Source: Gemmatimonadota bacterium (GTDB lineage: Bacteria; Gemmatimonadota; Gemmatimonadetes; Longimicrobiales; Gaopeijiaceae). From it: a stretch of 64,000 bases of DNA. The stretch is from the NCBI GenBank assembly GCA_028874905.1, contig JAPPGZ010000073.1:1-64000 (forward strand). The letters are read 5' to 3'. The notes below the pieces were generated by a model that worked only from the letters and a program-made list of their open reading frames with translations, did not search any database and was not told where the DNA came from. The position numbers and the translations under genes were made by a program. Below are positions 43,522 to 51,655 of the stretch, in pieces (within the stretch, counting starts at the first letter, position 1; each line of letters starts with the position of its first letter).

Positions 43522-46311
43522 ATGAAATTCGGCAAGGTTGAAACAGCTACGCCAGCGACCATCGCGCTACTCGCACTCGCGGCGGCTTTCCCGGCGCCCG
43601 GCCCGTCCGGCTCCGGCCAACTCGCCGCGCAGGTCGCCACGGCGCAGCTTCCCGGCGGGCAAGACCATGGCCTGGTGGGCACGGCGCTCGGGCTTCGCCA
43701 ACTCGACGGCGTGAAGCGCGTGCTGATGATCGCCGCCCACCCCGACGACGAGGACACCAGCCTGCTGGCCACCCTCGCTCGCGGCATGGGAGCCGAGACG
43801 GCGTACCTGTCGCTCAGCCGGGGCGAAGGCGGCCAGAACCTCATCGGACACCGGCTGCACGAAGGTCTCGGCGTGATCCGGACGGGCGAACTCCTCGCCG
43901 CCCGCGCCCTCGACGGCGGAGGCCAGTATTTCACGCGCGCCTTCGACTTCGGGTACTCCAAGAGCATCGACGAGACGCTGCGTTTCTGGCCTCTCGACGA
44001 GGTCCTGCGCGACGTCGTCTTCGTGGTGCGCAAGTTCCGGCCGCATGTGATCGTGTCGGTCTTCTCGGGTACGCCCCGGGACGGCCATGGTCAGCATCAG
44101 ATCGCGGGCGTCGCGGCGCGCGAGGCCTTTGCGGCGGCCGGCGATCCGGACCGCTACCCCGAACTCGCCGCGCACGGCGTGACCCCCTGGCAGCCTGTCA
44201 AGCTGTACCGGTCCACGCGGTTTTCCCCCGTTGACGCGACCCTCAGCGTGCCGACAGGCCGCTTCGATCCCGTGTTGGGGCGGTCGCATTTCCAACTGGC
44301 AATGGAAAGCCGCAGCCAGCACCAGTCCCAGGACATGGGGTCGGGCCAGTCAATGGGCCCACGGGCCAGTTCGCTGAGTCTGCTGGCGTCGGTGGTGGAG
44401 GGGGTGGTGGACGTCGGCATCTTCGCAGGCGTCGACACCACGCTGATCGGGCAATTGGGCGCACCGTTGCCTGCGGGATGGCCGGCGGAAACCGAGCAGC
44501 GGCTGGAGCGATATCGTGGGGCCCTGGCCGACGCGGCGCGCGGCCTCTCGGCGATCCGGTCGGGCGGACCCGCGGCGGCGCTGGCGGAAGCCGCTGCGAT
44601 CCTCGGCGGCCTCGTCGCCGAGGCCCCGGCCGGCGAGGGACGCCGACTGCTTGAACGGCGGCTGTCGCAGGTGACGGAGACGTTGCTCGCCGCGGCCGGG
44701 ATCGTCACCGAAGTGCGGGTCGGGCGGGCCACGCTGACGCCGGGCGAGTCCGTCGTCGTGGACGTGAATGTCTGGAACGGCGGCAGCCTCGAGCTTTCGG
44801 ACATCGCGCCCGAGTTGCTGCTGCCTTCCGGATGGGACGCGACGCCCACCGAGGAATCCACGGTCGGGCCGTCGCGCTCGTTCTTCTTCCGGCCACCGGT
44901 GGCCGAGACGCCCGTGGACGGGCGCCTCGGACCCGGCGAGATCGGGCGCTGGAGCTGGCGGGTCGCGGTTCCGCCGGAAGCGCGGGTGTCGGCGCCCTGG
45001 TATCTGGAACAGGAGCCCTCGGGCGGGATGTACAGGTGGCCGGCGGACGCCGGACTGTGGGCGCGGCCCTTCGCACCGGCCCCGGTCCGGGCCCGTGTGG
45101 CCATGGCGCTGACCCAGGCTGCCGCAACCGCGGCCGTCGAGCGCGACGGCTGGTACGTGGGCGTCGACGGGGCCACGGGCGAATACCGGGACCGGGTGCT
45201 GGTCCTGCCCGCGATCGACGTCGCCGTGAACCCCCCGTCGATGGTGTGGCCAACCGGTGCGACGGGTGTGCGTGAGGTCGGGGTGGTGCTCACCAACACT
45301 TCGGCCACGGCCCGCTCCGGGACCGTGAGGCTGGAGGTGCCGGAACGGTGGGCGGTGGCACCCGCCGCGGTCCCGTTCTCGCTGGGTCCGGACGGCGCCA
45401 GCAGGTCGGTCGCCTTCACGGTTACATCGACCAATGACAAAATCGGTGGTGAATTCGTCCTTCAGGCAGTCGCCAGCGAGCACACGGAGGGCTTGGACAT
45501 CGCAGCGGTGACGATAACGGCCAAAATCAATAATGATTTTGTCATAATGTCCGACATCATCGACTACCCGCACATACCGCGCAGCGTGCTGGTGCGCGAC
45601 GCGGCAGTTCGGGTCTCGGCTTTTCCCGTGGCCGCTGACACCGACTTGCGGGTGGGCTACGTCATGGGGTCCGGGGACGGAGGGGCCGACGCGCTCCGCC
45701 AGATCGGGATGGAGGTCGAGGAACTCGGCGAGGCGGAACTGAGCCGGGGCGACTTCTCCCGCTTCGACGTGCTGGTGCTGGGGGTGCGCGCCTACGAGAC
45801 GCGGCTCGATCTCGCCGCCGCCAACGACGCGGTCCTCGACTTCGCGCGGGCCGGCGGCACGGTGATCGTGCAGTACAACCGGTACGAGTTCGCGGCGGGC
45901 GGATTCGCGCCCTACCCGGTCACGATAAGCAGGCCGCACGACCGCGTGACCGACGAGACGGCCCCGGTCACGGTCCTGGCGCCCGAGTCCCCCGTCTTCT
46001 CCACACCGAACCGGATCGGCCCGGCCGACTTCGACGGATGGGTGCAGGAAAGGGGGCTCTACTTCCTGGGCGAGTGGGACGAGCGCTACACGCCCGTCAT
46101 GGGGATGGCCGACCCGGGCGAGGACCCGAAGCGGGGCGGCCTTTTGGTGGCCGAGCTGGGTGAGGGGCTGTACGTCTACACCGGGCTCGCGTTCTTCCGC
46201 CAGTTTCCCGTGGGTGTTCCAGGCGCGTACCGGCTCTTCGCCAACCTCGTGTCGATGCGGGCGGAGGACTGGCGGCGCTACACGGGAAGGCCTGCCACGA
46301 GCTTCCAGTAG
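43522..46311 (+). CDS. Large PIG-L/LmbE-family deacetylase-like protein
   Basis: A 929-residue exported protein (hydrophobic N-terminus, Sec-like signal near AAFPAPGPSG). The PIG-L zinc motif is AAHPDDED, followed by SRGEGGQN and the second histidine in PRDGHGQHQIAG. The rest holds beta-sandwich (NEW3-like) segments and a C-terminal domain like the glutamine-amidotransferase-related trailer. PIG-L enzymes remove N-acetyl groups from sugars; the substrate here is unknown. The start at 43522 is preferred because the signal begins there. Confidence 0.78.
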   Translation: MKFGKVETATPATIALLALAAAFPAPGPSGSGQLAAQVATAQLPGGQDHGLVGTALGLRQLDGVKRVLMIAAHPDDEDTSLLATLARGMGAETAYLSLSRGEGGQNLIGHRLHEGLGVIRTGELLAARALDGGGQYFTRAFDFGYSKSIDETLRFWPLDEVLRDVVFVVRKFRPHVIVSVFSGTPRDGHGQHQIAGVAAREAFAAAGDPDRYPELAAHGVTPWQPVKLYRSTRFSPVDATLSVPTGRFDPVLGRSHFQLAMESRSQHQSQDMGSGQSMGPRASSLSLLASVVEGVVDVGIFAGVDTTLIGQLGAPLPAGWPAETEQRLERYRGALADAARGLSAIRSGGPAAALAEAAAILGGLVAEAPAGEGRRLLERRLSQVTETLLAAAGIVTEVRVGRATLTPGESVVVDVNVWNGGSLELSDIAPELLLPSGWDATPTEESTVGPSRSFFFRPPVAETPVDGRLGPGEIGRWSWRVAVPPEARVSAPWYLEQEPSGGMYRWPADAGLWARPFAPAPVRARVAMALTQAAATAAVERDGWYVGVDGATGEYRDRVLVLPAIDVAVNPPSMVWPTGATGVREVGVVLTNTSATARSGTVRLEVPERWAVAPAAVPFSLGPDGASRSVAFTVTSTNDKIGGEFVLQAVASEHTEGLDIAAVTITAKINNDFVIMSDIIDYPHIPRSVLVRDAAVRVSAFPVAADTDLRVGYVMGSGDGGADALRQIGMEVEELGEAELSRGDFSRFDVLVLGVRAYETRLDLAAANDAVLDFARAGGTVIVQYNRYEFAAGGFAPYPVTISRPHDRVTDETAPVTVLAPESPVFSTPNRIGPADFDGWVQERGLYFLGEWDERYTPVMGMADPGEDPKRGGLLVAELGEGLYVYTGLAFFRQFPVGVPGAYRLFANLVSMRAEDWRRYTGRPATSFQ

Positions 46312-46368
46312 GGCGCGGGGGCCAGAGGCCCGGAGCCAGGGCGCGGGGGGCGGGAGCCGCGCTGACTG

Positions 46369-47448
46369 CTAGTCCCCGAACGAAATCCCCATCGCCCGCG
46401 CCGCCCTGACCATGTCGCCGTCCACGGGGACGGCCTTGGTGGCCCGAACCGCGTCGGCCAGGGGGACGGCGGTGACTGTAGGCGCATCCAGCGCCACCAT
46501 GCACCCGAACCGCCCCTGTGCGGCGAGATTGATCGCCGCGGTCCCGAAAAGCAGAGAAAGGATCCGGTCGAAGGCGATCGGGCGGCCGCCACGCTGGAGG
46601 TGGCCGAGCACAAGGCTTCGCGTCTCGTGCCCGGTAAGCTCTTCGAGGCGGATGGAGATCCGCTTCCCGACCCCGCCGAGACGCCGCCGGCCACCCTTCC
46701 CGAGCTCTTCGAGGTAGGAGGCCTCTCCGCCCTTGGGCATCGCCCCCTCCGCGACCACGATGATCGCAAACTCGGAGCCCTCCTTCCAGCGTGCTTCGAT
46801 CTTCGCGGCCACCCTGGTCAGATCGTAGGGGATCTCGGGGATCAGGATGGCGTCGGCGGTCGCCGCGAAGCCCGCAAACAGCGCGATCCAGCCGGCGTTA
46901 CGGCCCATCAGTTCCACCACCATCACCCGCCGGTGGGCCTGGGCGGTCGAATGCAGCTTGTCGATCGCGTCGGTAGCGGTCTGTACGGCGGTATGGAACC
47001 CGAAGGTGAAGGTTGTGCCCGGCAGGTCGTTGTCGATCGTCTTGGGCACGCCGATCACCCTGAGGCCCTTCTCCGCAAGCTCGCTGGCGATCCTCAGCGA
47101 CCCGTCGCCGCCCACCGCGATCAGGCAGTCGATCTCCAGTTCCTGAATCCTGCTGATGACCTCGTCGGATCGGTCCACCATCCGGAGGCCGCCGTCGGCC
47201 TGTCTGACAGGGAACGAAAACGGGCTGCCGCGGTTCGTCGTTCCGAGGATCGTTCCGCCGAGGTGGGTGATCCCCCGCACCGAACCGGTATTGAGGGACA
47301 CGACGCCGTCGTCCATGAAGAGTCCGTCGTATCCGCGGCGAATGCCGACCACGTCCCATCCCCGCCGTTCCGCGGCGAGTACCGCGGCGCGTACAACCGC
47401 GTTCAGCCCCGGCGCATCGCCGCCGCCGGTGTTGATGGCAACTCGCAT
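46369..47448 (-). CDS. pfkA: 6-phosphofructokinase, mixed ATP/PPi-type residues
   Basis: A 359-residue kinase phosphorylating fructose 6-phosphate. The substrate motifs are VGGDGSLR, GVPKTIDNDLPGTTFTFGFHTA and MVVELMGRNAGW. GGDG is the ATP-type signature, while PKTIDND carries the lysine typical of PPi-type enzymes, a combination seen in group III (Amycolatopsis-like) ATP enzymes. ATP is the better guess. The start at 47448 is chosen because MRVAINTGGGDAPGLNAV is the family start. Confidence 0.85.
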   Translation of the reverse strand: MRVAINTGGGDAPGLNAVVRAAVLAAERRGWDVVGIRRGYDGLFMDDGVVSLNTGSVRGITHLGGTILGTTNRGSPFSFPVRQADGGLRMVDRSDEVISRIQELEIDCLIAVGGDGSLRIASELAEKGLRVIGVPKTIDNDLPGTTFTFGFHTAVQTATDAIDKLHSTAQAHRRVMVVELMGRNAGWIALFAGFAATADAILIPEIPYDLTRVAAKIEARWKEGSEFAIIVVAEGAMPKGGEASYLEELGKGGRRRLGGVGKRISIRLEELTGHETRSLVLGHLQRGGRPIAFDRILSLLFGTAAINLAAQGRFGCMVALDAPTVTAVPLADAVRATKAVPVDGDMVRAARAMGISFGD

Positions 47449-47511
47449 GAGGCGAATGTACCGACATGGGACTAGATTAGCGAAGCCCGCAAACGCCGGA
47501 GGTCGCAAAGC

Positions 47512-47814
47512 GTGTCCGAAGTCACCGAGAAAGCCGTCCGCAACGCTCTCAAGACCGTCAAGGACCCGGAACTCAATCTGGACCTCGTGGTGCTCGGGCT
47601 GGTGTACGACATCGAGATCGAGGGCAGTAGCGCAAAAGTCGCAATCTCGCTGACGACGCCGATGTGTCCGGCCGCCGGCCAGATACTCGAGGAGGCCCGC
47701 GAGGCCGTAGCCGGCGTGGAGGGAGTCGAGGACTCCGAGGTCGAGCTGACCTTCGACCCGCCATGGACTCCGGAGCGCATCAGCCCCCTGATCCGCTCCG
47801 CGCTGGGGATCTAG
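47512..47814 (+). CDS. MIP18/SufT-family (DUF59) metal-sulfur assembly protein
   Basis: A 100-residue single MIP18 domain: VRNALKTVKDPELNLDLVVLGLVYDIEI, TTPMCPAAGQILEEAREAV, DPPWTPERIS. The family helps to insert iron-sulfur or other metal sites. It starts 63 bases from the phosphofructokinase and 16 bases before paaA, and it is the first of two MIP18 genes flanking paaA. Confidence 0.85.
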   Translation: MSEVTEKAVRNALKTVKDPELNLDLVVLGLVYDIEIEGSSAKVAISLTTPMCPAAGQILEEAREAVAGVEGVEDSEVELTFDPPWTPERISPLIRSALGI

Positions 47815-47830
47815 CCAACGGGAAAGCGCC

Positions 47831-48769
47831 ATGACGCCTTACACGGAAGACGAACTGAAGAAGAAGATCCGGGGCGGATACATTCTCGAGTCGCCCGAGG
47901 AGATGACGCCCGGCTACAGGAGGGCGCTCATCGTGCAGCTGACCGTCCAGGCGGACACCGAGCTCATGAGCGCCCCGGCCTACTGGTTCGCCGCCCGGCA
48001 CGCGCCGTCCACCAATACCCAGGTGAGCGCGCACGCGATCATCCAGGACGAGCTGGCCCACGCCAACATCGCGTACCGGCTGCTGGAGGACCTCGGCGTC
48101 TCGAAGGAGCAGCTCGTCTATGGACGCGAACCGCACGAGTTCAAGCACCCTTACGGCTTCGACCAGCCGCTCGACAACTGGGCCGAACTGGTCGTGGCGA
48201 ACGGGTTCTTCGACCGGGCGGGCATCTGCCTGCTGGGCGACGTGCATCGCAACACTTCCTACGGGCCCTTGAAGCGCGCACTGGTCAAGGTCGACATGGA
48301 AGAGACCTTTCATCTTCGCCACGGAGAGGTCTGGATGCGCCGGCTGGCACGCGCCGGAGGGGCCGCGACCGAGTTGCTGCAGCGCTGCGTCGACTGGATG
48401 TTCCCGATGACCATCGAGTGGTTCGGCCTGCCGGACGACCTCAAGCATCACAGCGGACAGCTGGACTACAAGCTCAAGGGGTTGACGAACGACGAACTCC
48501 GGCAGGTGTGGATGTCGTCGACGGTGCCGCTGTGCGAGAGCCTGGGACTGTCGGTGCCCGCCCACTACGACGAGGACGGCGACGAGTACGTGCTGGAATA
48601 CCCCTTCCCGTGCGAGTACGACCCCGACGCCAAGCGCTGGCTGTTCGAAGACGGCGAAATCACGTGGCAAGCCGTGTTCGAGCGCTGGAAGGGTCGCGGC
48701 CCGATGAACGAGATCTACGTGGATTCGGTGCGCAGATCGCGCGGGTCGGTGACGTCGTGGCTGAATTGA
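47831..48769 (+). CDS. paaA: Phenylacetyl-CoA epoxidase catalytic subunit PaaA-like
   Basis: A 312-residue ferritin-like di-iron protein. Iron ligands appear as E44, E74 and H77 (QDELAHA) and E157/E158 and H161 (EETFH). PaaA/PaaC pairs oxidise CoA-linked aromatic rings. The length is close to E. coli PaaA (309). It is followed by paaD, paaB and paaC homologues. No PaaE reductase and no ring-cleavage genes occur nearby, so the CoA substrate may differ. Confidence 0.85.
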   Translation: MTPYTEDELKKKIRGGYILESPEEMTPGYRRALIVQLTVQADTELMSAPAYWFAARHAPSTNTQVSAHAIIQDELAHANIAYRLLEDLGVSKEQLVYGREPHEFKHPYGFDQPLDNWAELVVANGFFDRAGICLLGDVHRNTSYGPLKRALVKVDMEETFHLRHGEVWMRRLARAGGAATELLQRCVDWMFPMTIEWFGLPDDLKHHSGQLDYKLKGLTNDELRQVWMSSTVPLCESLGLSVPAHYDEDGDEYVLEYPFPCEYDPDAKRWLFEDGEITWQAVFERWKGRGPMNEIYVDSVRRSRGSVTSWLN

Positions 48770-49227
48770 TGCAGTCGGTGGTCCCCGGCAAGGCACGCCA
48801 GGGGCCGGTCCGGCGACGGCGCTCGCTGGCCACCATCCTCGCCGGCCAGCCCGCCCCGGCCGTTCACGCCTCGGGGGGCCGCGACCGGTGGTCCGCGCCG
48901 CTGAGCGAGGCTCCCGCCGACAAGGAAGCGGCGCTCAGGGCCGCTCTCGGCGAGGTACTGGACCCGGAACTGCCGATTTCGCTGCTGGAACTGGGCCTCG
49001 TGTACGGCGTCGGTTTCGACCGCGGCACCGCGCGCGTGGATCTCACCTTCACCGCCACTGCCTGCCCCTGCATGGACTTCATCAAGCAGGACGTGCGCGA
49101 TCGGGTCGGCATGGAGCCCTGGGTGGACACGGTCGAGATCAACGAGGTGTGGGATCCGCCGTGGACCACGGCCAGGATGACCGACGAAGGCAGGCGGAAG
49201 CTGCGACGCTTCGGGGTGGGCACATGA
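48769..49227 (+). CDS. paaD: PaaD N-terminal (MIP18) part
   Basis: A 152-residue protein equal to the first domain of PaaD: ALGEVLDPELPISLLELGLVYGVGFD, TATACPCMDFIKQDV, WDPPWTTARMTDEGRRKL. In E. coli PaaD this domain is followed by a zinc ribbon in the same protein. Here the ribbon is separate, at 50227. The ATG overlaps the paaA stop by one base (TGATG), and the end overlaps paaB. Likely helps to load the di-iron site of PaaA. Confidence 0.82.
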   Translation: MQSVVPGKARQGPVRRRRSLATILAGQPAPAVHASGGRDRWSAPLSEAPADKEAALRAALGEVLDPELPISLLELGLVYGVGFDRGTARVDLTFTATACPCMDFIKQDVRDRVGMEPWVDTVEINEVWDPPWTTARMTDEGRRKLRRFGVGT

Positions 49228-49469
49228 GAACGGGCCTGGGCGAGGACGTCTACGAGGTCTTCGCCCGCAAGAACCGTGGCGAGCCGTTGCGTCACATAGG
49301 GTACATCGACGCACCGGGCGACGAACTGGCGCGCGTCTACGCCTGGAAGACCTACGACGAAGAGAACTGGTTCGAGATGTGCGTGGTCCCGCGCGGCGCG
49401 GTCATTCCGGTCAACCGGGTGGAGGGGCCGTGGGCTGGGAACGTGCCGGAGGGGACTCACGGGCCATGA
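49224..49469 (+). CDS. paaB: Phenylacetyl-CoA epoxidase subunit PaaB-like
   Basis: An 81-residue protein slightly shorter than E. coli PaaB (95). The PaaB core is YEVFARKNRGEPLRHIGYIDAPG and ALARVYAWKTYDEE-like sequence ending in WFEMCVVPRGAVIPV. It bridges the PaaA-PaaC subcomplexes in the known enzyme. Overlaps with both neighbours suggest tight co-translation. Confidence 0.82.
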   Translation: MRTGLGEDVYEVFARKNRGEPLRHIGYIDAPGDELARVYAWKTYDEENWFEMCVVPRGAVIPVNRVEGPWAGNVPEGTHGP

Positions 49470-50221
49470 CCCCCGCACCCCTCGCGCGCCACATACTGAG
49501 TCTCGCGGACACCAAGCGACTGCTCGGCATCCGCTACAGCGACTGGCTGCTGGGAAGCCCCTCGATCGAAACGGGGATCGCCGCCTCGTCCATGTCACAG
49601 GACGAGTGGGGCCATGCGCGGCTTCTCTACGCCATGCTCAAGCGCCTGGGGTTCGACCCGTTCGAGGTCGAGCACGAGCGACCGGCGGCCCGCTACTATT
49701 CGGCGCCCGCGCTGGACCGTCCCTTCAGCGACTGGGCCCACTTCGTCGCAGCCGTGGTGGTGGTCGACGGCGCGCTATCGGTTGCGCTCGAGAGCTTCGC
49801 GAGCGGGAACTTTGCGCTCGCACGCTCGCGCGTCCCCAAGATGCTCGCCGAAGAGGCGTATCACCGCCGCTTCGGCACGGCGTGGTTCACCCGTCTTGCA
49901 GCTGCCGGGGGCGAGGGCGCGGCACGCCTGCGGGATTCCGCCGGGGCCATGCTGCCCACGACCCTCGCGTGGCTCCTCCCGGCCGACGATGCCCACGACG
50001 CCCTGGTGGCCGACGGGAACGTCTGGCCGGAGGATCGTGTCCGTGACCAGTGCAGCCGACTGCTGGGCGGCACGCTCGCCACCGCCGGGATCGACCTGGA
50101 CGCGGTCGAGCCCGCACGCGACGGATGGGATCCGGAGCGCCGCAGAGGCTCCGGAGCACCTGGCGAGGAAGCCGTGGAGCGGGCGCGGGGAGATCGGAAC
50201 CGCGACCTCTTCGTGGAGTAG
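49466..50221 (+). CDS. paaC: Phenylacetyl-CoA epoxidase structural subunit PaaC-like
   Basis: A 251-residue ferritin-like protein close to E. coli PaaC (248). The ligand-like motifs are QDEWGHA (E47, H50) and LAEEAYHRRFG. It pairs with PaaA in the heterodimer. The ATG at 49466 overlaps the paaB stop (ATGA). It ends 5 bases before the zinc-ribbon gene. Confidence 0.83.
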   Translation: MTPAPLARHILSLADTKRLLGIRYSDWLLGSPSIETGIAASSMSQDEWGHARLLYAMLKRLGFDPFEVEHERPAARYYSAPALDRPFSDWAHFVAAVVVVDGALSVALESFASGNFALARSRVPKMLAEEAYHRRFGTAWFTRLAAAGGEGAARLRDSAGAMLPTTLAWLLPADDAHDALVADGNVWPEDRVRDQCSRLLGGTLATAGIDLDAVEPARDGWDPERRRGSGAPGEEAVERARGDRNRDLFVE

Positions 50222-50226
50222 CGAGC

Positions 50227-50451
50227 ATGGACGCGACGCCCGCCGCCCCCAGCCGCGGTGACGTACCCCCGTGCCCGTTCTGCGGCGGTAAGCGCACCGA
50301 GCTGATGTCCCTCTTCGGGAGCCACGCGTCGCTAACCACCTGCTGGTGCGCCGACTGCCGCAGCCCCTTCGAGTTCCTCCGCTGGCGAGACGTGGCTCCG
50401 GATGACATGGTAGCGAACGAGATGGAACATGGACCCCCCGAGACGGGTTGA
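50227..50451 (+). CDS. PaaD C-terminal zinc-ribbon part, separate gene
   Basis: A 74-residue protein matching the PaaD C-terminal domain: PCPFCGGKRTELMSLFGSHA and CADCRSPFEFLRW. Zinc ligands are C16, C19, C41 and C44. The usual cysteine in the FGSTAC position is a serine. With the MIP18 part at 48769 it would rebuild one PaaD protein, split by paaB and paaC. Confidence 0.8.
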   Translation: MDATPAAPSRGDVPPCPFCGGKRTELMSLFGSHASLTTCWCADCRSPFEFLRWRDVAPDDMVANEMEHGPPETG

Positions 50452-50497
50452 GTAACGTGGTCACACGCTCTTCCGTTCCCACAGTCGCCACAGCGCC

Positions 50498-51199
50498 ATG
50501 AAGATGCTCACTGCCCTGAACGTTCGCCGCGCACTTCTCGCGGTCGCCGCTTTCGCAACGGTTGCCTGTGGCGCCGGCCAGTTCGTGCTTCCCGAACCAC
50601 GGCGCCTCGTCATCCTTTCCGGCGAACGGCTCGCACCCACCAGAGAGCGCATGGAAGAGGTGGATACGTGGCTGCGGGAACAGGTGGACAGCATCGAGCT
50701 GGACCCCTCTTTCATGATCTACACCAACGGGCAGGAAGGGCCGGTCTACCCCTGGGAGCGGCTCGAGGTCAACGAACGGGGCGATACCGCGAACGTGAGC
50801 GCGCAAGCGACACCGGGTATCTCCTGGCCATACACGATCTATGCGCATCTCCACCTGATGGCTGCGCAGAACCGGCTGGATCGATGGCTGCCCGAGGCGG
50901 TCGGCGCGAGCGACTTCGAACTCGAGAAGGCGATCCTGGCCCGCGTGTCGGATTCCTGGCTGTATCAGCGGTCGATCTTCGACGCGCCGCCCTATGGCAT
51001 CCTTGACGAATTGATGTACTCGAACGAGAACGGCTACCTGGACGCTTTCATACTGACGGCGCGTCCCGATGCCTTTGTCGAGGCCAGGAGGGACTGGCTT
51101 GCAGCCGACCCGGGTGCCCAGGACGCCTATGTGGCGTGGTTCCGGCGCGCATTCGAACGAAATCCGCCGGGGGCCCGGGGCGCCACGGGAGCGCGCTAG
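50498..51199 (+). CDS. Exported lipoprotein, unknown
   Basis: A 233-residue protein with a signal ending in the lipobox VACGAG. The mature part is rich in charged and aromatic residues, with no known domain recognised. It lies after a 46-base gap from the Paa-like cluster and could be unrelated. I cannot suggest a function. Confidence 0.65.
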   Translation: MKMLTALNVRRALLAVAAFATVACGAGQFVLPEPRRLVILSGERLAPTRERMEEVDTWLREQVDSIELDPSFMIYTNGQEGPVYPWERLEVNERGDTANVSAQATPGISWPYTIYAHLHLMAAQNRLDRWLPEAVGASDFELEKAILARVSDSWLYQRSIFDAPPYGILDELMYSNENGYLDAFILTARPDAFVEARRDWLAADPGAQDAYVAWFRRAFERNPPGARGATGAR

Positions 51200-51266
51200 T
51201 CGCCGCGTTCACCCGAGGTGCCGGAGAGAGCCCGAAGCCCGGTGCCACGAACGGACGGCTTGTACG

Positions 51267-51578
51267 TCAGGCCGGTCCCGCGAGCGTCCACCCGACGTCG
51301 ACCAACCGCGCGGCTTCGTCCGTCGTGTGGACATCCACTCGACCCGTTCTGGCCAGCCGCGAGTCCGACGGTCTTCCGCCAAACAGTGCGAAGCCGTCCA
51401 CGGAGATACGCTCCTCCCTGCCGTCCGGCGCCCTGGCCGTCATGACGCAGCTCTTCAGTTCCTTGACGCGCAGGGCCTCGCCCTTCCCGAGGCGGAGGCG
51501 CAGAATACGGCCCCCATGGGGATGATTGTACGCATCGATCACGCGATACGTTGCTCTGGGCGGTGCCGATGTGGCCAA
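51267..51578 (-). CDS. Small hypothetical protein
   Basis: A 103-residue, mostly beta-like protein (YRVIDAYNHPHGGRILRLRLG, VKELKSCVMTARAPDG). No motif is recognised. It sits between two plus-strand genes and is transcribed divergently from the decarboxylase. The frame is long enough to be real in this GC-rich DNA, but a chance frame is possible. Confidence 0.45.
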   Translation of the reverse strand: MATSAPPRATYRVIDAYNHPHGGRILRLRLGKGEALRVKELKSCVMTARAPDGREERISVDGFALFGGRPSDSRLARTGRVDVHTTDEAARLVDVGWTLAGPA

Positions 51579-51655
51579 CTGTCGTCCTCCGTGGACTTGG
51601 AACCGGTGCGGGACGCGACACTACACTAGAACCCTTCGAACCAAGGCGTCAACGG

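Noticed and set aside
46369-47448. Phosphofructokinase with both ATP-type and PPi-type residues as a new enzyme class
   Set aside because: The GGDG plus PKTIDND combination is already known in group III enzymes.
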